Shown here piece by piece: positions 1 through 8,887 of a DNA stretch of 37,956 nucleotides. The stretch covers positions 1 to 37,956 of the forward strand of contig NZ_MTHB01000158.1 of NCBI RefSeq assembly GCF_002220365.1. The letters run 5' to 3'. Source of the stretch: Caballeronia sordidicola (GTDB taxonomy: Bacteria; Pseudomonadota; Gammaproteobacteria; Burkholderiales; Burkholderiaceae). Both the position numbers and the translations under genes were made by a program. The notes below the pieces were generated by a model, which did no database searches, was not told the DNA's origin, and saw nothing but the letters and a program-made list of their open reading frames with translations. Each line of letters begins with the position of its first letter. Positions within the stretch are counted from its first letter, which is position 1.

Positions 1-263
1 AACTCGCCTTGCAACGTCTTTGCGCTGTGGCCGTTGCGGGTATTGCCCGTGGCATTGGTCACCGCTTCGCTCTTGCCGTGGCCCAAGTGCTCGGACATCT
101 CGGTTTCCAGAGCCCGCTCGACCAACATCTTGGTGAGCTGCTTGAGCAGCCCATTCTCGCCAATCAAATCCTCAGGTTTCTGGTAGTTCGCCAACAGGCT
201 GTCCGCCAATTTGACCAACTCAGGATCGGGCTTTACTCGTTTGTTGCGCTTCACGACGGTCAT
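1..263 (-). CDS. IS256-family transposase, N-terminal part (cut by window edge)
   Basis: The first 87 residues are visible, starting at the ATG at 261-263. They include MTVVKRNKRVKPDPELVKLA, then LIGENGLLKQLTKMLVERAL at about residues 38-57, EMSEHLGHGKSEA at about 60-72 and NTRNGHSAKT near 77-86. This is the conserved N-terminal pattern of the mutator-type IS256 transposases, in which a Leu-rich segment precedes ExExHLGY/HxK and the G-N-x-R-NG motif. The catalytic DDE residues lie outside the window, so whether the enzyme is intact is unknown. It is read in the same direction as the bce-like operon upstream, so read-through from the operon could reach it. The ribosome binding site is CTAGGAGCAACG just before the ATG. 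Confidence 0.85.
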   Translation of the reverse strand, partial: MTVVKRNKRVKPDPELVKLADSLLANYQKPEDLIGENGLLKQLTKMLVERALETEMSEHLGHGKSEAVTNATGNTRNGHSAKTLQGE

Positions 264-328
264 CGTTGCTCCTAGATACTGGCAGTCTCCTGCCAAATGA
301 CCGTTTACACAAAACTAATTACACCCCC
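1..328 (-). mobile_element. IS256-family insertion sequence, one end (rest outside window)
   Basis: The transposase start region and the outer end of the element are visible; the other end lies beyond position 1. Reading inward from the outside, the element probably begins with GGGGGTGTAATTAG (complement of about 315-328), which fits an IS256-type terminal inverted repeat. A 6-bp stem hairpin follows (TGGCAG-TCTC-CTGCCA at 280-295), lying between the end and the transposase start. Hairpins placed there in insertion sequences can hide the transposase start from transcripts entering from outside. The end is only about 15 bp beyond the stop codon of the bceK-like gene. The exact terminus and the target duplication cannot be fixed without the other end. 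Confidence 0.75.
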
Positions 329-343
329 AAGTCCGAATCAAAA

Positions 344-1510
344 TCAGTGCACCAATCCTACCTCGATCGCTTCGCTATAAACCGCTGCCACGCGCTTGGC
401 AATCACCGGCGTATCGAAATTTTCGCGCGCATAGATCCGGCACTCCTGCTCCGTTGGCAATTTCAGCGAACCGTTCAGCGCACCGATCAAGCCATCGGCA
501 ATAGCGTCCACGCCTGTGGACGGCAAAACAAGATTCGCCGATAAAGGCGCAACCGCCTCCGGCAAACCGCCCACCGGCGTCACGAGTACCGGCGTCCCCG
601 AAGCAAGCGACTCCACCGTGATCAAGCCAAACCCCTCCAGCGCAACCGTCGGCACAATACTCACATCCGCCGCGCGATAAAGCGCCGCCAAATGCCGGTC
701 AGGCACAAAACCAAGCAGCCGGACATTGTCGTCAAGACCCGCTTCGGTAATGCGCGCCTGCAACTCCTCCGCAAGACGTCCCTTCCCCGCAATCAACAGC
801 AACACGTCCGGTTGCCTAGCCTTCACGCGCTTCATCGCTTCGATCAGATCTTCAAGCCCCATCCGCCTGACCAGCCGCCGAACCGCAAGCACGACTGGCC
901 GGTCTTGCGGCAACTGAAGCCGGCGACGAGCATCGGCACGGCTCAGCGGTAGATTGAATTGCGAGACATCGACACACCCCGGCACCACGCGAATCCGCTC
1001 CGCAGGAATGGCATAACGCGCCTGCAATATCTCCCCAAACGCTTCCGACAATACGATCAACCGCGACGAACGCGCATACACCCGCTGCTCAAGCATCCGC
1101 TTGGTCCGCTGACCGATGGAATCGGCACCCTCAACCTGGCTCTCATCCGCCCAAGGCCCCTGGAAGTGCGAGACCTGCGGAATGCCGCGCGTAACATCGA
1201 GACCCGGGAAGGTATAAAGCGCGAAGTGCGACGAGACCACATCGGGCCGCTCGCGGCTCAACGACGCCCGCAATGCCCGGCGCGCAGCCAGCAAACGGCG
1301 CGGCAATGACTGCGCCGCCGGGCCGAAGCCGCGAATGGCCCCCTCCGTGTCCGCCGCCACCCGCTCCGATCCCGCGACTACGCCGCGTACCGTCACGCCC
1401 GCACCCGGCAATGCACAGACCAATGTGTGATACATCCGGTCCAGACCGCCCGCACGCTCGGGGAACCAGTGCATTCCAATTTGCAGCGACTTGATGGCTT
1501 GCGTGCTCAT
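344..1510 (-). CDS. bceK: GT4-family glycosyltransferase, BceK-like
   Basis: This is a 388-residue GT-B fold glycosyltransferase that would add one sugar to the lipid-linked repeat unit on the cytoplasmic face of the inner membrane. The N-terminal domain opens with a Rossmann strand and a Gly-rich loop (GMHWFPERAGGLDRMYHTLV). The C-terminal domain carries VLAVRRLVRRMGLEDLIEA and the acidic EGFGLITVE motif (E-x7-E near residue 300), which binds the donor nucleotide in GT4 enzymes. I chose the ATG at 1510: an AGGG sits 8 nt upstream, whereas the in-frame GTG at 1516 is too close to it. It is the last gene of the operon, 52 bp after bceJ. The symbol rests on its position in a bce-I gene order; the sugar transferred cannot be read from sequence. 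Confidence 0.82.
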   Translation of the reverse strand: MSTQAIKSLQIGMHWFPERAGGLDRMYHTLVCALPGAGVTVRGVVAGSERVAADTEGAIRGFGPAAQSLPRRLLAARRALRASLSRERPDVVSSHFALYTFPGLDVTRGIPQVSHFQGPWADESQVEGADSIGQRTKRMLEQRVYARSSRLIVLSEAFGEILQARYAIPAERIRVVPGCVDVSQFNLPLSRADARRRLQLPQDRPVVLAVRRLVRRMGLEDLIEAMKRVKARQPDVLLLIAGKGRLAEELQARITEAGLDDNVRLLGFVPDRHLAALYRAADVSIVPTVALEGFGLITVESLASGTPVLVTPVGGLPEAVAPLSANLVLPSTGVDAIADGLIGALNGSLKLPTEQECRIYARENFDTPVIAKRVAAVYSEAIEVGLVH

Positions 1511-1562
1511 GTCCACGACCCTGATCGAAATTGTTGATGGATAACGACAACCGTCAAATTGC

Positions 1563-2840
1563 TCATACCGGCGATGCGTGTGATTCGTTTGAAATACCCG
1601 GCAGCACGGGCTGGACCGCGCTTGCCGTTGCGTTCATCGTCAGCGCCGCCGCTTTAGGCGCGCCGCCCTCCGTCTGCACTTCACCGGACGCCGCAGCGCC
1701 GGCCTGATTCGCAAAACCGCGATACAGATCCAGATAGCGCCGCGCCATGCGCTCCCAGCCAAACTGGTCCGCCAGCAGTCGCGCAGCGTCACCCATTTCA
1801 CGACGCCGTTGCGGTGCATCTGCAAGCGTTGTGATCGCACCGGCGAGCGCGGCGGCGTCGTCGGGATCGTCGAGCACAATGCCGCAATCCGTGCCGATAA
1901 TCTCCGCCCCGCCCGCCGTCTTTGCCGTAATGATCGGCAGACCCGCCGCGAGCGCTTCCAGCAGCGAGAGGCTCATCGCTTCGTAACGCGATGGGAAAAC
2001 GAAGGCATCGACGGAATGCATCAGCGTGGGCATGTTCTTCACCAGCCCCAGGAAATGCACGCGATCCGCAATGCCCAGCGCCTTGGCTTCATCGGGATAA
2101 GGACTGCCCGGGATATAGCCGGCCACCACCAGTTGCACGTGGGCAGGAAGTTGCACCAGCGCCTTCAGCACCGTGTCCAGATTCTTGCGCGGCGTGCGCA
2201 GGTCGCCCACGAACAGCAACAGGCAGGCATCGTCTTGCAGTCCGAACGATTTTCTGTCGGCCCCCTTCACCCGGGCCGCACTGAACGCGCTCGTATCGAC
2301 GCCGTTGTAGACCACCTCGATACGCTCACCGGCCACGCCGTTCGCGCGAATCTCGATAGCCACTTTCTCGGACACCGCTGCAATGATCTTCGAGCGCTGA
2401 TACGCCCAGTGTTCAAGCCGCGCATTCACGCGGCTATACAACACCTGATACGCGGACCACAAGCCACCGGTGAGCTTGAACGGATAGTATGGACTGCGCA
2501 GCCAGCCGCCGTGCACGAAGTGGGCGGTATTCACGTCGGCTTTGGCCCACGATATAAAACCGTTGACATGCAAGACGTCGTATTCCTTCTTGTGCGCCTT
2601 GAGCCACAACGCGGTCTTCAGCGCGAAGATCTGTTGCTTGAAAAGTTTGGTCGGCCAGAAACGTCCGACCTTGATCGCGACCCATCGCAAGCGCGCTTCG
2701 CAAGCGAGTTCCGGTGCCACGTGCGATGCGAGCAGCGTGACCTGATGGCCTTCCGCCAATGCAGCGCGCGCGATCTCGTAGTTCACGCGGCCTTGCCCGT
2801 CGTTGTGACGCACGACATGAGTGACGATGGCGATTCTCAT
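1563..2840 (-). CDS. bceJ: GT4-family glycosyltransferase, BceJ-like
   Basis: The 425-residue protein is a GT-B glycosyltransferase. It starts MRIAIVTHVVRHNDGQGRVN, with the glycine-containing acceptor loop. The donor domain begins near residue 205 with LLLFVGDLRTPRKNLDTVL and has the E-x7-E motif as EAMSLSLLE, followed by AGLPIITAKTAGGAEI. Beyond about residue 385 there is a low-complexity Ala/Thr-rich tail that is unlikely to be part of the fold. The start ATG overlaps the bceI stop as ATGA, so translation is probably coupled. Assignment to bceJ is by gene order in the bce-I-type cluster. Linkage and sugar are not deducible. Confidence 0.83.
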   Translation of the reverse strand: MRIAIVTHVVRHNDGQGRVNYEIARAALAEGHQVTLLASHVAPELACEARLRWVAIKVGRFWPTKLFKQQIFALKTALWLKAHKKEYDVLHVNGFISWAKADVNTAHFVHGGWLRSPYYPFKLTGGLWSAYQVLYSRVNARLEHWAYQRSKIIAAVSEKVAIEIRANGVAGERIEVVYNGVDTSAFSAARVKGADRKSFGLQDDACLLLFVGDLRTPRKNLDTVLKALVQLPAHVQLVVAGYIPGSPYPDEAKALGIADRVHFLGLVKNMPTLMHSVDAFVFPSRYEAMSLSLLEALAAGLPIITAKTAGGAEIIGTDCGIVLDDPDDAAALAGAITTLADAPQRRREMGDAARLLADQFGWERMARRYLDLYRGFANQAGAAASGEVQTEGGAPKAAALTMNATASAVQPVLPGISNESHASPV

Positions 2841-4366
2841 CGGAGTGCCTTTGCAGGGAGGGAGTGTTCAAGGAGCGCTTGCTCCCGGCGGCGGCCGAGC
2901 CGCTGGTGATGGCGCGCCGCGAGGACCGAGCAAAGGCCCATGTAAAGGATCATTCCGCCGATAGACGTGAACGTATTCGTGAACACAAGCATGCCGACGA
3001 TCGCAAACGCAACGCTCAGGGACGCCTGCGCGTATTTGTCGTCGCGCAGCGAGAACGAAGCACGGAACGCACGGGCGAGCAGCAGGCCCAGCCCGGCAAG
3101 ATACATCAGCGAACCGGGCCAGCCGAGCACGAACGGCACGTTCATCACGCCGCTGTCGAAGCTGCCGTATTTGCCGAGATCGCCGTTGGAGTTGGAGAGT
3201 TTCGTCGACGAACCGGTGGCGCCGAAACCTTCGCCGGAAACGTCGGTAAAGGCCGTTTTTGCGAACGACGCGTAGAACTCGTTGCGCGCGGCGTAGCTGT
3301 TGTCATCGCTGAGATTGGTGATGGACTGCAAACGCGTCGCCATCTTGTCGGCAATCGGGCCGAAGGTGAGCAGCGGCACGGAAAGTCCCGCCAGCACCAC
3401 CGCGCCCACCAGGATCCGCACCCGCACCTTGTTGCTCGCCTTGAGGAGTTGCAACACCATCGCGATGACCCAGCCGCCCCATGTCGAGCGGACCATGCAC
3501 AGGCCAAACGAGATGAATCCAAGACCGCCCGCGACCCAGCGCACGCTTTGCGTGCCGGCCATGGTGAAGGTGAGCGCGGCCATCATGGCGAGCGCGAACG
3601 GGCCCGATGAATTCATGGTGCTGAACACCCGCACGCCGAGCCGTACCGGGTCGCCTTGCGAAGCCATCTGCGAGCCGATCATCCACATGGCGTCCCAGGC
3701 CGGCATCAGGAAGAACTGCACCAGACCGTAACCGCCCATGAACAGCATGCCCCAGATGAACGTGTCGAGGATCGCCTGGCGGTACTTCGGATAATCGCGC
3801 GCATGGACCATGATGTGAAAGCCGATCAGCACCGGATACAGCCACGCCGCGAGGTCATAGGTGGCCGCCATCGGGCCGTTGGCCATCACGCCAATCAGGT
3901 ACGCATAGGCCAGGCCCATGAAGATCAGGAGGAACGGCAGGCCACGCCGCTCAGCCAGCACCTTGTAGTGCCGAGCCACGGTCAGGGCGCAGATCATGGT
4001 CACGATCACGGGCGCGATCTGGATCAGGCTGGTGGGCGTGAAACCACCCTTCGCGAAGTCCGAGAGCCGACGCACTTCGGGGCTGAGAAACCACTGCCAC
4101 CAGACAAAGCCGATGTAGCGCGCGGGACTCTTGAAATACAGCCATACGCCGACGGCGGTCGACATGGCCGGGAACCCGTAGGTCAGCGCCGTTCCCTGGT
4201 GCGCCAAGATCAACAGCAGCGTGAACGTCCAGAAACCGGTTTGCGGCACCCAATGTTTGGGGTCGTCGCGGAACAGGCCGAGAAAACCGGCACGCAGCGG
4301 CTTGCCACCGTTCTCGATCAGATCGGCTAGATACTTCGACGTACGGGGAGCGGCCGGTGTGCTCAT
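2837..4366 (-). CDS. bceI: Wzy-like polysaccharide polymerase, BceI-like
   Basis: The 509-residue protein is strongly hydrophobic with about ten or eleven predicted membrane segments (for example TGFWTFTLLLILAHQG, near residue 50, and LIQIAPVIVTMICALTVA, near 118). A long polar, presumably periplasmic loop lies in the last third; it contains RLQSITNLSDDNSYAARNEF and the Ser/Gly-rich GATGSSTKLSNSNGD. This layout is typical of O-antigen/EPS polymerases, which join flipped repeat units in the periplasm and share little sequence. The first 40 residues are hydrophilic and probably cytoplasmic. It starts 3 nt after the bceH stop without a clear ribosome binding site, which suggests translational coupling. 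Identity as polymerase follows from topology plus its place in the operon, so it is less certain than the enzymes. Confidence 0.8.
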   Translation of the reverse strand: MSTPAAPRTSKYLADLIENGGKPLRAGFLGLFRDDPKHWVPQTGFWTFTLLLILAHQGTALTYGFPAMSTAVGVWLYFKSPARYIGFVWWQWFLSPEVRRLSDFAKGGFTPTSLIQIAPVIVTMICALTVARHYKVLAERRGLPFLLIFMGLAYAYLIGVMANGPMAATYDLAAWLYPVLIGFHIMVHARDYPKYRQAILDTFIWGMLFMGGYGLVQFFLMPAWDAMWMIGSQMASQGDPVRLGVRVFSTMNSSGPFALAMMAALTFTMAGTQSVRWVAGGLGFISFGLCMVRSTWGGWVIAMVLQLLKASNKVRVRILVGAVVLAGLSVPLLTFGPIADKMATRLQSITNLSDDNSYAARNEFYASFAKTAFTDVSGEGFGATGSSTKLSNSNGDLGKYGSFDSGVMNVPFVLGWPGSLMYLAGLGLLLARAFRASFSLRDDKYAQASLSVAFAIVGMLVFTNTFTSIGGMILYMGLCSVLAARHHQRLGRRREQALLEHSLPAKALR

Positions 4367-4369
4367 GGA

Positions 4370-5527
4370 TCAGTTCACCCGGCGTTGAGGCGCAACATTG
4401 CCACGCTCGGCATGTAACGCTGTTTCTGAAGGACGCGTGGGTATATCCATATGCCGTGTCCTCATGAACTCCTGCGTGATGCGAACATGCTGAAGCGCGA
4501 ACTGGCGAGTCGTGTAGTCGCGCGCAGCGAAGTGCCGGCTCGCCGCCTGCGCGCGTTCCAGCGCGAGTGCGGGATTCGCAACTATCGCGTCAAGCGTGCG
4601 CTGCAACGCGGGCACGTCATGCGGTGGCACATAAAACACATGCTCGGGACCGAAGTAATCGCGCAAGGATCCGACATCGGAGACGATCACTGGCTTTCCT
4701 AGCGCCACCGCTTCGAGCACGACCGTTATGCCCGACACATGCGAGTTCGGGCGCAGCGGCACCACGACCACGTCAGCCCAGTCATACAGTTCGCGCGCCG
4801 CCTTCATGCCGATTGCCGGCGCGATCTTCACGTTGCTGGCATGCAGCGCTTTCGATACCCGTCGACGTGTCGCGATCCGTACTTCACGCGCCGGATTCTG
4901 CCGGAACGCCTCGGCAAGCGACTCCCAGTCACGGTCACGATCGTTGCCGATCGCGGCGATTCGCACCGGAGCGTGCGGTTGCCAGGCGGTCGGCTCCTGC
5001 AAAGGAAAGTCGATCGGGTTGATGCCGTAGTAGACCTGTTCCACGTCGCGCTTGAAATATCCACGCGCCATTTGCGCGTTCTCGCTCGCATGTGTGGTCA
5101 GGACATCGGCGCGGGCGAGCAGCTTTTTGTAGACCCACTTCCTGAGCACGCCGAAGCCCGCCCACTTGTCGACCAGCCACACGCTTTGCGCGAGCAACAT
5201 CGGGTTGCCGTGAGCACGGCCCTTCAAAAGCAGCAACAGCGCCGCCGATAAATGCTCGTGCTCGGTATGCGTCCAAACGACATCGGCGTTGAGAATTTCC
5301 TCGCGATTGCGCCACGTATGAATGAAGTCGAAGCCTAGCGCCGCCTTCAGTCCACGCCGCGCGAGCCGCACGAATTTGTTCTCGGGTTCGTCGCGCGAAT
5401 ACGTCAGCGCTAACTCCGGGGACTCTGCATGGTGATAACCATACAGGCAGCCGATGTTCTCCCCCGCCCGGTAAAACCGCGGGTCTGTGCCGTAGAACAA
5501 ATGCACGTGAACCTTGGTCGCTTGCAT
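4370..5527 (-). CDS. bceH: glycosyltransferase (GT-B fold), BceH-like
   Basis: This is a 385-residue glycosyltransferase of the repeat-unit assembly line. The N-terminal domain begins KVHVHLFYGTDPRFYRAGEN. The donor-binding half has VRIAAIGNDRDRDWESLAEA and, near residue 270, DVVVVPLRPNSHVSGITVVL, followed by EAVALGKPVIVSDVGSLRDY, a GT4-like nucleotide-sugar site. I chose the ATG at 5527 because GGAGG sits 8 nt upstream. An in-frame ATG at 5587 overlaps the bceG stop (ATGA), would add 20 hydrophilic residues and has no ribosome binding site, but coupling from it cannot be excluded. Gene order points to bceH. Confidence 0.8.
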   Translation of the reverse strand: MQATKVHVHLFYGTDPRFYRAGENIGCLYGYHHAESPELALTYSRDEPENKFVRLARRGLKAALGFDFIHTWRNREEILNADVVWTHTEHEHLSAALLLLLKGRAHGNPMLLAQSVWLVDKWAGFGVLRKWVYKKLLARADVLTTHASENAQMARGYFKRDVEQVYYGINPIDFPLQEPTAWQPHAPVRIAAIGNDRDRDWESLAEAFRQNPAREVRIATRRRVSKALHASNVKIAPAIGMKAARELYDWADVVVVPLRPNSHVSGITVVLEAVALGKPVIVSDVGSLRDYFGPEHVFYVPPHDVPALQRTLDAIVANPALALERAQAASRHFAARDYTTRQFALQHVRITQEFMRTRHMDIPTRPSETALHAERGNVAPQRRVN

Positions 5528-5583
5528 ACGGGAAACCTCCGCGTCGTCCTGATGTTGTGAGTTCCGGACCCGCGCCAAGCGGC

Positions 5584-6600
5584 TCATGCGGCTTTCGCGC
5601 CATCGGTGCGGCCGCGCATGGCGAGCGCGTACGCTGCGGGCTCATGCTGTGCGTCACGGCGCGCGTCTTGAGCGCCTTTGCGCATGGCGCGGTAACGCGC
5701 CCAGCAGGCCGTGTCGCGAGTGCGCGTAAGCGCTAGCAGCGCATGCGCGAAGCCGGGCATTGCACGGGTGCCAATGGCCGCGTACCAGTACCACGCGATG
5801 TGCCGCGCGAACGGACCCAGATGCTCGCGCAGCACCAGATGCAGGTTGTATGCAGTGTCGGCGAGCGCGCCCAGCGTTTGCGCGTCGCGGCCGTTGTCGT
5901 CGAAACGTTCGGCGGGGAAATGATCGACCGCCACGCGCGGATCGTAGACCATCTTCCAGCCCGTGTGCCGCACGCTCAGGCTGAACGACAGGTCGTTGCA
6001 GGGCTGCGCGCCCTTGCCGCGAAGACGTGTATCGAAGCGCAATCCACCCACCGCCGAGCGTCGATAAATCATGTTCGCGCCCTTCAGTAACGAGACCGTT
6101 CGCGGGGCGCCCACGCCGAGATGGTGGTTGCCGCAAATCTTGCCGGTGCGGCGAATCACGCCGACTTCCGAACGCTCGCCATCGAGCAGTGCCCCGCGTT
6201 CGAACACCCAGTCGCGGCCGCCGAGCGCCCCCAGCGTTTGATCATTGCTGAAGGCTTGATCAATCTGCGCCAGCCAGTCGACGCGCGGCGCGGCGTCGTC
6301 GTCGGTGATCGCGATGATGTCGCCGCGCGCCGCATCCAGTCCGCGGTTCAGCGCCGCGACCTGCCCGCCCAGACCCGTTTCGATCACGCGCAGCAGGAAC
6401 GGATTGTTCGCGGACAACTCCGTTTCGAGCGCGCGATGGGTCGCATCGTCTTCGGGACGCGCGATGACCAGCACTTCATCCGCCGGGCGAGCCTGCGCAC
6501 GCAACGCGTCGAGGCAACGCTTCAGGTCGGCGGGACGACGATATGTCGGCACCATCACGGAGATGCTAAGGGTCGAGGTCGAGGTCGAGGTCGATGTCAT
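5584..6600 (-). CDS. bceG: GT2-family glycosyltransferase, BceG-like
   Basis: This is a 338-residue GT-A fold enzyme. ISVMVPTYRRPADLKRCLDA (residues about 13-32) is the standard GT2 opening, and DIIAITDDDAAPRVDWL (near 95-110) carries the metal-binding Asp triad. LRFDTRLRGKGAQPCNDLSF and the following region form the acceptor side. A hydrophobic stretch near the end (HIAWYWYAAIGTRAMPGF) may contact the membrane. GGAG lies 6 nt before the ATG at 6600. The N-terminus is unusual: residues 2-10 are an alternating Thr/Ser run encoded by a perfect hexanucleotide repeat, annotated separately. It lies 18 bp after bceF and is assigned by order. Confidence 0.84.
   Translation of the reverse strand: MTSTSTSTSTLSISVMVPTYRRPADLKRCLDALRAQARPADEVLVIARPEDDATHRALETELSANNPFLLRVIETGLGGQVAALNRGLDAARGDIIAITDDDAAPRVDWLAQIDQAFSNDQTLGALGGRDWVFERGALLDGERSEVGVIRRTGKICGNHHLGVGAPRTVSLLKGANMIYRRSAVGGLRFDTRLRGKGAQPCNDLSFSLSVRHTGWKMVYDPRVAVDHFPAERFDDNGRDAQTLGALADTAYNLHLVLREHLGPFARHIAWYWYAAIGTRAMPGFAHALLALTRTRDTACWARYRAMRKGAQDARRDAQHEPAAYALAMRGRTDGAKAA
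6571..6594 (+). repeat. hexanucleotide microsatellite (GGTCGA)x4 inside bceG
   Basis: There are four perfect tandem copies of GGTCGA on the plus strand, TCGACC on the coding strand. They lie at codons 3-10 of the bceG-like gene and encode the Ser-Thr alternation. Because the unit is 6 bp, gain or loss of copies keeps the frame and only changes the length of the flexible N-terminal tail. Confidence 0.9.
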
Positions 6601-6618
6601 GCAGCGCTCCGCTCGCGT

Positions 6619-8841
6619 TCAAACATTCAAGTAGTCTTCAACCGCTGCATAGTGTCCGCGGTTATAACCACGCGAACGTGCCGGCATGCCGTTCATGATT
6701 GCGCCATGCAGCGGGATGCCCGCTGAGCGCAGGCGCCGGATGGCATCGGAAATTTCCATTTCGTTGTGCGCGCCCGATCGCATCACGAGGAAGTTGGTCC
6801 CCGAAAGCTTGCCGATAATCGATGCATCCGTGACGGCGAGCACCGGCGGGGTGTCGATGAAAACCACGTCGTACACACGCCCGAGGCCATCGAGATATTG
6901 CTGCAGCCGCGGCGACATCAGCAGCTCCGACGGATTCTCCGGACGCTTGCCCGCAGGCATGAAACTCAGGAACGGCGTGCGCGTGGTGCGGATGGCCTGC
7001 TCGAGTCCGATCGTCCCGGCAAGCAATTCCGCCAGGCCGTTCGCACGCTCAAGACCAAACGAACGTTCCAGCTTGCCGCGCCGCATGTCGGCGTCGATCA
7101 GCAGCACCTTCTTGCCCGACGCCGCGAGCAGCACGGCGAGGTTCACCGCAAGAAAGCTCTTGCCGACACCCGATGCCGGGCCTGTCAGCATCACCGTATG
7201 ATTGCGCGCTTCCATCAGCGTGAACTGCAGCGACGTACGCAAGCTGCGCATGATTTCCACGCAGACATCGTTCGGGCGCATGGTCGCGAGAATAGGTGAG
7301 ACACGGTCGCGATCACGCTCCGTGCGTTTCGCTTCCGCATCGAGCTTCACCTGCTCCGTGCTCATCGGAATGAGGCCGACCAGCGGCAGCCCTGCCAGGC
7401 GTTCGACCTTGTCCGGATCCACGATGCCCTTGAACATGGCACGGCGCAGGAACACGAGGCCGGTCCCCAGGATCAGGCCGAGGATCACAGCCGCCGACAT
7501 GATAAGGAATTTCTTCGGCTTGATCGGTGCACCCGGGCGCAGGGCGGCGTCGACAATATGGACGTTGCCGCCCGTGCCGGCCTTCTGCACCGACAGTTCC
7601 TGCACGCGATTGAGCAGCAGCACGTAGATGTCTTCGGCCACCTTCGCATCGCGTTGCAGCGATACGGCTTTGACTTCGGAAGCCGGAAGATTCTTGAAGC
7701 GCTCGCTGAAACGCGCACGTTCGGCTTCCAGTTGGCCAAGCTGCTGCTGCGCGACGATGAGCGCCGGATGGCTGCTTTCGAAGCGCTGGTTCAATGTAGC
7801 GATCTGAAGCTTCAATGCAGAAATCTGCGCTTCGTAAGTGATGCTGCCTTCGAGGTAAACCTTGGCTTCGTCACTTGCGTTGATCGAACCCGACTTGCTT
7901 TGATATTCCGTCAGCGCCGCTTCGGCATGTTCGAGATCACCCTTGAGTCGCGGTTGTTCGCTTTTCAGGAACGCGAGCATTTTTTCCGCATCGGCCTGCT
8001 TGCTTTCAATGTGCTGAAGCAGATACGAATCGGCCAGCGCATTCGCAATTTCAGCCGCGCGTGCCGGGTCGCCGTTATCGAGCGAGATCTGGATCACGCC
8101 CGTCGACTTGCCCTGCTCCACGACCGTAATGCCCGACTGAAATGCGGCGATGGCATCGAGGTCATTAGCTCGTAACACCACGAACCGCGTACCGGGACGC
8201 GCCACCAGTTTCGTGACATTGATGGATACGCCATTGCCCTTCGCCATCTCTCCCACACGGCCTTCGAGCAGCGGCACACCTTCTGGCGTTGCCAGCGAAT
8301 AGCGGTCGTTGCCAAGCGCGGTCATGGTCAGCTTCACGCCTTCCAGCGGCTGGATCACTTCAATTGAATCGACCGTGGCTTCTTCACCGCCCCACGCATA
8401 CGAGGTCATGCCGAGCCACGGCTTCCCGGGTTTGCCCGGCGTGGCGAGGCGCGCGGCAATGCTGCCGAGCACCGGCACGGTCATCGGGCTCACCGAGAAG
8501 TTGAGCTTTTGCTGCGTGACGACAGGCGCCACTACACCACGGCTCTTGATGATCTCGATCTCGGCGTCGGTCGGCAGCGCGCCCGACGAGTTGCCGATCG
8601 CGGCACCCGTCTGCGTCTGCGTGAGCGCTTGCGACGTGTTGTCGGACTGCTCCACACGAACGTGCGCGTCGGCGGAGTAGACCGGCTTTGCGACGTAGCA
8701 GTACGCGGCCGCGGCGAGAATGATGAACGCCGCGGTACCGATCAGCCACCAGATGTCGTCGAGGACCACCTGCAGCAGCTGCCCGAGGACGACGTCCTCT
8801 TCTTCGGTCTTGCCCTGATAGGAATTTGCTGGCGTGCTCAC
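6619..8841 (-). CDS. bceF: polysaccharide co-polymerase / BY-type tyrosine kinase, BceF-like
   Basis: This 740-residue inner-membrane protein controls chain length and drives export through phosphorylation cycles. An N-terminal Wzz domain has a first membrane helix near residues 30-52 (DDIWWLIGTAAFIILAAAAY), a long periplasmic coiled-coil region, and a second helix near 445-470 (IMSAAVILGLILGTGLVFL). The cytoplasmic kinase follows: Walker A TGPASGVGKS (553-562), Walker A' LLIDADMRR (580-588) and Walker B VVFIDTPPV (659-667). The C-terminal tail ends with only three Tyr (about 726, 731, 737), the presumed autophosphorylation sites. It starts at a GTG preceded by GGGG. The neighbouring phosphatase BceD and export protein BceE are its expected partners. 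Confidence 0.92.
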   Translation of the reverse strand: MSTPANSYQGKTEEEDVVLGQLLQVVLDDIWWLIGTAAFIILAAAAYCYVAKPVYSADAHVRVEQSDNTSQALTQTQTGAAIGNSSGALPTDAEIEIIKSRGVVAPVVTQQKLNFSVSPMTVPVLGSIAARLATPGKPGKPWLGMTSYAWGGEEATVDSIEVIQPLEGVKLTMTALGNDRYSLATPEGVPLLEGRVGEMAKGNGVSINVTKLVARPGTRFVVLRANDLDAIAAFQSGITVVEQGKSTGVIQISLDNGDPARAAEIANALADSYLLQHIESKQADAEKMLAFLKSEQPRLKGDLEHAEAALTEYQSKSGSINASDEAKVYLEGSITYEAQISALKLQIATLNQRFESSHPALIVAQQQLGQLEAERARFSERFKNLPASEVKAVSLQRDAKVAEDIYVLLLNRVQELSVQKAGTGGNVHIVDAALRPGAPIKPKKFLIMSAAVILGLILGTGLVFLRRAMFKGIVDPDKVERLAGLPLVGLIPMSTEQVKLDAEAKRTERDRDRVSPILATMRPNDVCVEIMRSLRTSLQFTLMEARNHTVMLTGPASGVGKSFLAVNLAVLLAASGKKVLLIDADMRRGKLERSFGLERANGLAELLAGTIGLEQAIRTTRTPFLSFMPAGKRPENPSELLMSPRLQQYLDGLGRVYDVVFIDTPPVLAVTDASIIGKLSGTNFLVMRSGAHNEMEISDAIRRLRSAGIPLHGAIMNGMPARSRGYNRGHYAAVEDYLNV

Positions 8842-8887
8842 GATTCAACCCCGCTTGGTTTGAGGCATTCGACGATCTGAAAAGCGT

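Noticed and set aside
1809..2909. 366-codon plus-strand frame opposite bceJ
   Set aside because: It is a shadow of a strongly supported glycosyltransferase and shows no domain motifs.
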